From NCBI GenBank assembly GCA_022819745.1, contig JAJEGS010000024.1, positions 144,183-208,182 on the forward strand: 64,000 nt of DNA, read 5' to 3'. Shown here in pieces: positions 7,816-15,500 of the stretch. The stretch comes from Candidatus Latescibacterota bacterium. GTDB lineage: Bacteria; Latescibacterota; UBA2968; UBA8231. The notes under the pieces are model-generated. The model was not told the origin of the DNA. It was given only the letters and a program-made list of their open reading frames with translations, and made no database searches. A program made the translations under genes and the position numbers. Within the stretch, counting starts at the first letter, position 1. The number at the start of each line of letters is the position of its first letter.

Positions 7816-10164
7816 ATGGCAATGCGCTTGTTGTACGCGCTACTATTGGGAATCGGCGCGGTGTGGGCCGATGAACTGCGCTTCGATAGTGCGGCTGCGT
7901 GGCGGTCGTGGCAGATGCCCAACGACTTGGTGCAGATCGATGCCGACGGCAGGCTGCGGCTGCGGAAGTTCCGCAAGGAGATCAACGCCGTGGCCAACGC
8001 CGGAGACTTCCGCCATGCGACGCAGGAGCGCGGCGAGGTGGCAGGTGGGATCTGGGAAGCCAAGAGCAATCCACAGACGGCAGATTTGATTGTCGATGGC
8101 GATCTAGAAACCTTCTGGCAACCCGATCCCGACGATGCGCTCGATCAGTGGTCGGTGCAGATCGATTTGGGGCGTCCGGTGCTGGCGCGCCAGATTCGCT
8201 TGGTCTTTCCCGACCGCGAGGGGGCGCGGCCCTTGCGGCAATTCAGCGTCTTCGTCTCTGCTGGTGCGCGGATTCAGGCGCTCAACGATGTGTTCAAGTT
8301 TGAAGCGGTCTATCGCACGTCCAAGCCCAACGCCGAGACTGAATTGGTGATTCCCTTGGAGTATCTGGGTACAGATAGCACTTATGTGTTGGACGCGTCT
8401 TTGGACATTGATCGCGAGCGCGAGCGCCGCTATCAGGTGATCCAGTACATCATTGTCGAAGCCGACGAGCAGCATCCAGAAGCCGCGCTGGCCGAGATCG
8501 AGGTGCTAGCCGTAGGGGATAACGTGAGCTTGGGCACGGCCGAGCGCGGCGGTAGCTTTCTCGAAGGGGGCCGCACCACGGGCGCGGCTCTGATGTTCGA
8601 CGGCGATATGGATAGCTTCGCCCTGTTGACTAGTGCCGAAGGCGGTTGGCGCGATGCGGGCGTGTGGTGGCGGGTGGATTTGGGGGCGGTGTTTTTCCTC
8701 GATGAAATTTTTATCTACTTCAGCCAGCTAGGCGAAGGGCTGCGCAGTCAGGTCCAGGGCGGCAACCCTTCGGCGGCGGGTGGGCTTTTCTTGGTCTCCG
8801 ACGGTCGCCCGGCTGCGGGATCGGGGTTGCCAGTGCCCGAGCAGGTCGATTATGAGGTGCTTGTCGAAGATCGCTGTCGGCCTCGGTGTTTGGGACGGCT
8901 TTTCCACCAGCGCTACTTGTTCGCCCCGCGCAAGGTCCGCTACCTACTCTGGCACGAGATAGATGGGACGGCCTCGGGCTTTGGTTGGGGCTTGGAGACC
9001 ATGCTCTTTTCTGCGGGCTACCCGGCGCGCGTGGAGATGCGCTCGGACTTTGTCAATTTAGCGGCAGCAGCCGGCGACGGGCGGCCCAAGGTGATTGAGC
9101 GGCTGACGTGGGACGCCGACCTGCCGCCGCAGACTAGAATCCAACTGCGCTCGCGCTCGGGCAATGCACTGCAGGAGGTGTACACTTTTTCCGACCGCAA
9201 AGGCGATGTTGTCACCGAGGAGAAGTGGAACAGTTTGCCCAAGGTGTTAAAAGGCGAAATCGACACAACCTTGGTAGTAGGCGAAGATTGGGACGCTTGG
9301 AGCAACATCTACCAGTTCTCGGGCGAGACCTTTAAGTCGGCGAGTCCGCGTCGCTTCGTGCAATTGGAGATGATCCTCTCGACCGAGGACCTGCACGTGG
9401 CTCCCTCCGTAGATGCGCTGGCGATTGAGTTTGTCGATGCTTTGGTACAAGAAGCGCGCGGACAAATCTGGCCGCGGGCAGCCCGGCTCAACGAGGATAC
9501 GCGCTTTACCTATACGCTGTGGACAGACGCCGACGAGCAGGACAGCGGCTTTGATCGCCTGCGCTTGCACATTCCCGGCGCGACTACGGGCGAGGTGGCC
9601 CTGCGGATTGGCGGAGAAGAGGTCGCGCCCGAGGCAGTGAGATTGCACGGCGATTCACTATTGGTCTCGTTGCCGCGCATCGTGGTCGCCGATTCGGTGG
9701 AGGTGGATTTTACAGCGCGGATTTGGGACAATGCTGCGCTGTTTGCGCTCGACCTAGGCATGGGTGAGCGCCCTGGAATCTGGCAGTCGGTAGTGCCGCA
9801 CGAGCGCCGGGCCAATATCGTGTTGTTGCCCGATCTGCCGGTCCAATCTGCGCTCGTCGGCGATGTGAAAATTGCGCCGGTGGCGTTTACGCCCAACGGC
9901 GATGGAGTCAACGACGCGGTGGAGATCAGCTTTATGGTATTCAAGGCAAAGGGCATCCAGCCGCGAGTGCAGATTTTCGACGTCGCTGGTCGGTTAGTGG
10001 CGCAGCCGGTTGGTAGCGAGGGTGTTGGACGTTGGCACTTTCGCTGGTCGGGGCAGACTGTGGACGGCGCATTGGCGTTGCCGGGGATCTATCTCTGCCG
10101 GATTGACCCAGGGACGGCGAGCGGTAGCGCGGCGATTTTGCGGCCTCTTGCCTTGGCCTATTAG
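7816..10164 (+). CDS. Secreted discoidin-like protein with FlgD-like C-terminal domain
   Basis: 782 residues. The signal peptide ends near VWA (residue 18) and the mature protein begins DELRFDSAAAWRSW. The N-terminal third has a discoidin-like fold (DGDLETFWQPDPDD then VQIDLGRPVLARQIRLVF), with a second similar module near residue 260. The C-terminus has FTPNGDGVNDAVEI and WSGQTVDGALALPGIYLCRI. It aligns along its length with the 774-residue protein at 37284-39608, which begins DQLRFSSARDWRDW. A perfect hairpin with a T-run follows 80 bases downstream. Carbohydrate or surface binding is plausible but unproven. Confidence 0.75.
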   Translation: MAMRLLYALLLGIGAVWADELRFDSAAAWRSWQMPNDLVQIDADGRLRLRKFRKEINAVANAGDFRHATQERGEVAGGIWEAKSNPQTADLIVDGDLETFWQPDPDDALDQWSVQIDLGRPVLARQIRLVFPDREGARPLRQFSVFVSAGARIQALNDVFKFEAVYRTSKPNAETELVIPLEYLGTDSTYVLDASLDIDRERERRYQVIQYIIVEADEQHPEAALAEIEVLAVGDNVSLGTAERGGSFLEGGRTTGAALMFDGDMDSFALLTSAEGGWRDAGVWWRVDLGAVFFLDEIFIYFSQLGEGLRSQVQGGNPSAAGGLFLVSDGRPAAGSGLPVPEQVDYEVLVEDRCRPRCLGRLFHQRYLFAPRKVRYLLWHEIDGTASGFGWGLETMLFSAGYPARVEMRSDFVNLAAAAGDGRPKVIERLTWDADLPPQTRIQLRSRSGNALQEVYTFSDRKGDVVTEEKWNSLPKVLKGEIDTTLVVGEDWDAWSNIYQFSGETFKSASPRRFVQLEMILSTEDLHVAPSVDALAIEFVDALVQEARGQIWPRAARLNEDTRFTYTLWTDADEQDSGFDRLRLHIPGATTGEVALRIGGEEVAPEAVRLHGDSLLVSLPRIVVADSVEVDFTARIWDNAALFALDLGMGERPGIWQSVVPHERRANIVLLPDLPVQSALVGDVKIAPVAFTPNGDGVNDAVEISFMVFKAKGIQPRVQIFDVAGRLVAQPVGSEGVGRWHFRWSGQTVDGALALPGIYLCRIDPGTASGSAAILRPLALAY

Positions 10165-10245
10165 TGCGGTCTCCGTTGACGCGCAACAAAGGCTAAGCCA
10201 CGCAGCGTAGGAACCTCCCACCTTCCTTTTAAGTCTTATGTTTTC

Positions 10246-10277
10246 AATCCTTTAGGATTTTCCTAAAGGATTTTTTT
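10246..10277 (+). terminator. Rho-independent terminator after the 5793-10164 operon
   Basis: AATCCTTTAGGA and TCCTAAAGGATT form a perfect 12-bp stem with a TTT loop, followed by a run of seven Ts. It ends 17 bases before the -24 box of the sigma-54 promoter. In the second copy of this leader (near 11543) the left arm is kept as CCCTTTAGG, but the right arm is lost. Confidence 0.8.
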
Positions 10278-10293
10278 GTGCGTGGTCTGCCCG

Positions 10294-10311
10294 TTGGCAC
10301 GGAATGTGCAT
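10294..10311 (+). promoter_or_regulatory. Sigma-54 (-24/-12) promoter for the enhancer-binding protein gene
   Basis: TTGGCACGGAATGTGCAT matches the sigma-54 consensus TTGGCACG-N4-TTGCW except for one T-to-G change. The GG at 10296-10297 and GC at 10308-10309 have the required spacing. The start of transcription would be near 10321, leaving a leader of about 68 bases before the ATG at 10389. Confidence 0.75.
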
Positions 10312-10388
10312 TAGCTCAGTCGAAGCCGACGGGTAGGCCCATAACGGAGGGGTGGCGTGGAGGAGGTCGGCTGCTTGAGGGATGAAGC

Positions 10389-11396
10389 ATGACCCAATTA
10401 AGCAACACCCCTCCGGCCCAAGTACTCAGCCGCAGCCCGGCCATCGCCCTGCTCTTAAAAAGGGTGCCGCAGGTGGCCACCACGAATATCCCAGTGCTTT
10501 TGTTGGGCGAGACCGGCGTCGGTAAGGGCCTGCTCGCCCATACGATCCACCATCAGAGTGCCCGCGGTGCGGCAACCTTCCATGCGGTCAATTGTGCCGC
10601 CTTGCCCGCCGGCTTGGTCGAAAGCACACTGTTCGGCCACGAGAAAGGGGCTTTCACCAGCGCCGTAGCACGACATCGCGGCTATTTTGAGCAGGCGGAT
10701 GGCAGTACGCTGTTCCTCGATGAAATCGGCGACATGTCGATGGAAGCCCAACAGCGATTACTGCATGTCTTGGAGCAGGATCGAATCACCCGCGTCGGCG
10801 GTACGGACTCCATCCTCATTGATGTGCGGATCATGGCGGCGACGAATCGCGACCTGCAACGAGCGATTGAGGAGGGGACGTTCCGCACGGATCTATACTA
10901 CCGCTTGAATAGGTTTCCTCTCACGGTGCCGCCACTGCGCGAGCGGCGGGAGGATATTCCAATGTTGGCCGAGCATTTTGTGCATCAGTATGCCCATGAG
11001 CACCAGCGACCGATGCGGCGGTTGAGCGACGAGGTGCTGGCCTACTTGCAGGGGTATGCTTGGCCGGGCAATGTGCGTCAGTTGGAATATTGGGTGGAGC
11101 GGGCGGTGATTGTGTGTGAAGGGGAGCGCATGGCGATGGCGGATGTGTGGTCAGCGGAGGATGTGGGGTTGGTTTTGCCTTCGGCGGCTGAGCCGGTTGC
11201 CGAGGCGGTAGAGAAACAAGATGAGTTGCCGCTCGCCGAGGGCGAGGATGAGCAGCAGCGCATTATCACGGCGTTGCGTAAGACCAATTGGGTGGTCTCT
11301 GGGGAACGCGGCGCGGCGTGCTTGTTGGGCATGAGTGATAAGACATTGGACTATCGGATACGCAAGTATGGCCTCCAACGGCCCAAGAAGGCGTAA
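10389..11396 (+). CDS. Sigma-54-dependent transcriptional activator (AAA+ enhancer-binding protein) without an N-terminal sensor domain
   Basis: 335 residues. The AAA+ domain starts almost at once: Walker A GETGVGKG at about 40-47, the L1 loop GAFTSA at 87-92 (usually GAFTGA), Walker B LFLDEIGD at 108-115, then LYYRLNRFPLTVPPLRER. A Fis-type helix-turn-helix occupies the last 45 or so residues. The usual receiver, GAF or PAS domain is absent, so activity must be controlled by protein level, by a partner or by a direct ligand. The AAA+ domain would remodel the sigma-54 polymerase complex using ATP. GAGGG lies seven bases before the ATG. The gene has its own sigma-54 promoter and sits upstream of a second one. 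Confidence 0.9.
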   Translation: MTQLSNTPPAQVLSRSPAIALLLKRVPQVATTNIPVLLLGETGVGKGLLAHTIHHQSARGAATFHAVNCAALPAGLVESTLFGHEKGAFTSAVARHRGYFEQADGSTLFLDEIGDMSMEAQQRLLHVLEQDRITRVGGTDSILIDVRIMAATNRDLQRAIEEGTFRTDLYYRLNRFPLTVPPLRERREDIPMLAEHFVHQYAHEHQRPMRRLSDEVLAYLQGYAWPGNVRQLEYWVERAVIVCEGERMAMADVWSAEDVGLVLPSAAEPVAEAVEKQDELPLAEGEDEQQRIITALRKTNWVVSGERGAACLLGMSDKTLDYRIRKYGLQRPKKA

Positions 11397-11414
11397 CGGC
11401 ACCGTTGTTGTGGT

Positions 11415-11471
11415 GGGGAAAAATTTCCCCAAAAGAGGAAAAATTTCCTCAACAAGGGGAAAAATTTCCCC
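11415..11471. promoter_or_regulatory. Three phased palindromes, candidate enhancer (UAS) of the activator
   Basis: Three dyads follow each other: GGGGAAAAATTTCCCC at 11415-11430, GAGGAAAAATTTCCTC at 11435-11450 and GGGGAAAAATTTCCCC at 11456-11471. Each has 7-bp arms round a central AA. Start-to-start spacing is 20 and 21 bases, about two helical turns, so all face the same side of the DNA. They lie roughly 125-180 bases upstream of the -24 box at 11597, the normal place for sites bound by a sigma-54 activator. The rest of the 338-base gap (11397-11734) holds the duplicated leader and the promoter. Confidence 0.7.
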
Positions 11472-11593
11472 AAAAGAGGGATGACGGCCCATCTTTTGTG
11501 AAGAGTAGAAAATACTTTCGCATTTTTTAAGTGTCATATTTTTCAACCCTTTAGGCCATGTCTGCACGATTTTTTTAGTGCGTGGTCGGCCCG

Positions 11594-11611
11594 TTGGCAC
11601 GAAATGTGCAT
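11594..11611 (+). promoter_or_regulatory. Sigma-54 (-24/-12) promoter for the secreted protease unit
   Basis: TTGGCACGAAATGTGCAT has GG at 11596-11597 and GC at 11608-11609. The 34 bases 11578-11611 match 10278-10311 except at two positions, and looser similarity extends back to about 11529, so the leader is a duplicate of the one before the activator gene. Transcription would start near 11621, 114 bases before the ATG at 11735. Confidence 0.75.
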
Positions 11612-11734
11612 ATATCCGGTTGCAGTAAAGCCGCTGCGGCACCGAGGCCGCACGTGGTATCTTATCGCGTCGTCTCTGGTCGGCTTGGGGCTGCTGGAAC
11701 GACGCCTTTCCCATCTCTTGAAAGGAGATCAATC

Positions 11735-12544
11735 ATGGGAACGAAGCAGTTTCGCTTGCTTTGGGTAGTCCTGCTCAGCCTGAGTGGGGTGCTGCCTGCC
11801 GCCGCCACGGACTACCAAGCGTCAGACTATCTGCCGCTGGCCGTGGGTAACTCGTGGACGTACAGCCATGAGTTTTATGACCTTGAGACCAATGATGGTG
11901 ATGGCGGTTTTGAGCAGTATTCCGCATACGTAGATCAATTTCCGGCCCCGGGTGAACCTTTCCTGGACCCCGAATTCACAATCTCGGTGTTGGACACGGA
12001 GGTCATTGACGGCAAGACGTATTACGTGATCAGCGACATGCCGGCCAACTGGCCGCCGGCCCCACCGTACTTCATCGCGGGCAAGAAGCTGCGCTGGGAA
12101 GGTACGCACCTGATGGAACGCACCGCCGATGGCGAGCGGTCTGTGTTTCGTTTTGACGGGGCTAACGACGCCGGCTACACCGTCGAGACCGAAGAAGGGG
12201 ACCTCTTGGTTAAGACGATAGTGTATTCAGAGGCTGTGAATTTTTATGATTTCAACCTTCGTCCTCCTAGGCTTGCTCTAAATGAGGGTCGGTCATGTGG
12301 ATTTACTGAGAAGTACGGCGTCGTCGTATGTGGTCGGACGATACATGGGGGGCCGGATAAGACGATATCTGGAACAGGGGAACAGGGGGAGATGTTTGGG
12401 TTGTCGGGCAGCATATCGTTCAGTAACCGCGTAAGAACCCTCCAGGCAGTCTTAGAAGGTCGCACAGTGGTGTATAAAGACCTGTTGACACCCACGAGCA
12501 TCTCGCCGTCGTCTTGGGGTCAGGTCAAGAAGGAGGCTCAGTGA
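11735..12544 (+). CDS. Exported protein of unknown function in the sigma-54 unit
   Basis: 269 residues. The signal peptide is LLWVVLLSLSGVLPAAA. The mature part begins with YLPLAVGNSWTYSHEFYD, a phrase common in secreted beta-sandwich proteins of unknown role, and continues as a beta-rich domain with GKTYYVISDMP and CGFTEKYGVVVCG (a possible disulfide). ATG 11735 is chosen over earlier in-frame starts because AAAGGAGATC sits just before it and because earlier starts would lie inside the sigma-54 promoter. Its TGA overlaps the ATG of the protease gene by one base, which shows translational coupling. Confidence 0.8.
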   Translation: MGTKQFRLLWVVLLSLSGVLPAAATDYQASDYLPLAVGNSWTYSHEFYDLETNDGDGGFEQYSAYVDQFPAPGEPFLDPEFTISVLDTEVIDGKTYYVISDMPANWPPAPPYFIAGKKLRWEGTHLMERTADGERSVFRFDGANDAGYTVETEEGDLLVKTIVYSEAVNFYDFNLRPPRLALNEGRSCGFTEKYGVVVCGRTIHGGPDKTISGTGEQGEMFGLSGSISFSNRVRTLQAVLEGRTVVYKDLLTPTSISPSSWGQVKKEAQ

Positions 12545-15500
12545 TGCACACTAAATACGCACTTCTTGCTATCATCCTGCTACAGACGCTCTGCGCGTCT
12601 GCGGTCAGTGCCCGCGGTTCGGCGATTACTGGCCGGGCGTCTCTTACGGCTGGTACGACGTCTCCCTGTACGCTGGATGTGGTGCTAGTCACCTTTCGCG
12701 ATGCGACAGCACCACCGCCCATGAGCCGCACGGACTGCGGTAGTGCCACAACCCCTGAAGCATGTGCCTATCACAACTACGACCGGCCCTACGGTGACAA
12801 TCCCGGAGAGTCGTCAATCCACGCCGATTCCAGTTATACGCGGCGCGATTTCGAGCGGCTATTTAGCGGCGGCTATGACGGTCTGCCAGATTTTGTCGGC
12901 ACCAACGAGACGGTCGGTGCCGGCCATAGGCTACCCGAGGTGTTCGGCAGTGTGCGGGCGTACTACGATTCGGTATCGAATGGAGCGTTCCAACTGCATG
13001 TGCGGATAATCAATCCGGCCGATGATCAAGGCTATCCCCGCTGGGTCGAACTGCCGGAAACCAAGGCCCATTATGCCGAGATTGAGATAGATGATAGAAA
13101 TAATCGGCTAGGTGGTGGAACCAGAGGGGATTGGTTCTGGGACGACGCTTATACGGCAGCGCAGGCCGCGGTAGATGTATGGTATCCAGATACGGACGAG
13201 TACGACCTTCCCAACGACTCCTATGACACCGCTCGGCGCTTGCGTCATAAGGTACTCTACTTGTATTCCGGGGCCACCTATACCGCCCGAAGCCCTGCAG
13301 GTCTGCTGCATCCACAGGCGGATAGAGTTACAGTAAACAATCCAACGGCAGGGTTTCCCCGAGGGGTCGGCTACCGCTATGTCATGGGTGAGAGAGAGGG
13401 CTGGGGCCACAACGACCATGACATTGACGAGTTCGCCGGTATCGGTACGCACGCCCATGAAATCGGCCATCTGTTGGGTCTCAATCACGGCGATGGCCTG
13501 TGGGAGGTTGCTACTAACAGATATGATCGCGATACATCTTATACCAATGATGGTGCTGCCAACATGCTGGGGTGGACACTGATGCAAGGTGGGGGCGAAC
13601 AGGGGCCGGAATTAGAAGATAACGGCTACTCTATAGGCTACCGCTCCTGTCCTAATCCAATCAATCCCTTTTACCTGATGGACCTCGGCTGGCTCAATCC
13701 GTCCACCATCAGTGAGAGTCGAGATAATTACGCCATCGCAGCCGGGACGACGCATCGGATTGACCGCGGTGGGATTTCCTATCTACTCAATCGTCGCACG
13801 ACGCAGCCGTTTGGCGGGCGTTACCTCGCGTTTTACGACTACGCTGGCGAGAATAGAGCCGATCAAGGTTTGATGATTTGGCGGCGGGAGATTGGCGGGG
13901 AAGAGCGGCCAATCCTGATTGTTGCCGACGAAAGGCGCTACGAAGACGCCCGGGATCGCCAACAGAGGCCAAGATCGCCGGAATACTTTGACATGCTCTC
14001 CGATCCGTTCTTAGGCACAGGGAACATCACGGCGGTTGATGCCTTGATAGACTCGGTAGGTCTGCGTCAAAAAACCTATGATAGCATTGACGGCAATGGA
14101 AACCCTCGTGGCGAAAACATAGACCCTGGCCGCTTGAATTTGGCTCTCACCAACATGACCTACAATCGCGCCACCGACACGATAACGGTGGACATCTACA
14201 TGGCCCCTCCGGGTCCACCGACTCATGTGACGGCAGTAGTGACCAACGAGCAGGCGACGCTGAGTTGGCACCGTCCGGCCCCTACTGACTCCGGTCCCCA
14301 ACCGCCGCCACCTAGCTACGAGTACCGGCAGAGCACCGATGGGGGTAGTACTTGGGGAGCAGCGACAGCGGTAGCCGAGGGGAGTACCGATGCCAGAAGC
14401 CAGACGATAGCCCTAGTCCCTGACACGGACTACCTCTTTGAGGTGCGGGCGGTCAACCCCTTGGGTTCCAGCGACTGGGTACGCCCCTCACAACGGGCCA
14501 CGCCGCAGGCTGTGTTGACGTCGGTGTCGTTTGGATCGGCGACGTATCAAGCCCTCGAAGGCGGCGATGCGGTGCCGGTGGTGGTTAGGTTATCGCCGTT
14601 GCCGTCGCAGCCGGTGCGTATTCCGGTTCAGGTGTCGGCCGATGCGGGCACCGAAGCGGACGATTACACGGTGGCGGGACTGACCGAGGGATCGGTGTCG
14701 TTTGCCGCCGGGGCGTCGGAGCAGTCGTTTAGTATCAAAGCCAACGAGGATGCCGATAGCGATAACGAGACGGTCTCGCTGTCGTTTGAGACGCTGGGGA
14801 CTGTGGTCCGTGCGACGCCAGAGGCGACGGTGACACTGCTTGATAATGATGCCACGGTAGCACTGTCGTCGCTGTCTCCGCAGGTGGGTACTCCGCTAAC
14901 GGCGGAGTTGGCCGATCCCAGCGGCGGCATCACCAACCCGCGTTGGCAGTGGCAACGGCGGTCGAGTCCGACAGCGAAGTGGATCAACGCCGCCGGAGTG
15001 TCGTCGCAACCGCTGCCGTGGGTTTCCATCTACCTGCCGCAGGCCGGCGATGTCGGCGATCAATTGCGGGCGACGGTAGGCTACACCGCGGCAGATGGTA
15101 CTAGCCGGCGTGCCGAAAGCACGGCCACTGCGGCGGTGCGGGCGGCCCCACCGTCGGTGGTGAATCGTCCGCCGTCGGTTCCTTTGGGGCCGGATGTGGT
15201 GTCGGTGGCCGAGAATACGACGTCGATAGGCACTTATATCTCGGCCGATCTGGATGGGGATGCGTTGGGTTGGACGGTGTCGCCTGCGGCCACGTTTTCC
15301 ATCCGTGGCGGTGCGCTGCGTTTCAAAAATGCGCCGGACTACGAAAGTGGCACCACGGTCTATACGGCCACGCTCCAGACGTATGACGGGGCACTGTGGT
15401 CGCCGGCCAAGACGGTGACCGTGCGCGTGACCGATGTCAACGAGCGTCCGTCGGCTCCTTCGGGGCCGGGGGTGGTGTCGGTGGCCGAGAATACGACGGC

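Noticed and set aside
11415..11471. Three GGGGAAAAATTTCCCC-type dyads read as terminators for the activator gene
   Set aside because: No T-run follows any of them, the three are regularly spaced by two helical turns, and they lie at enhancer distance from a sigma-54 promoter. Enhancer sites fit better.
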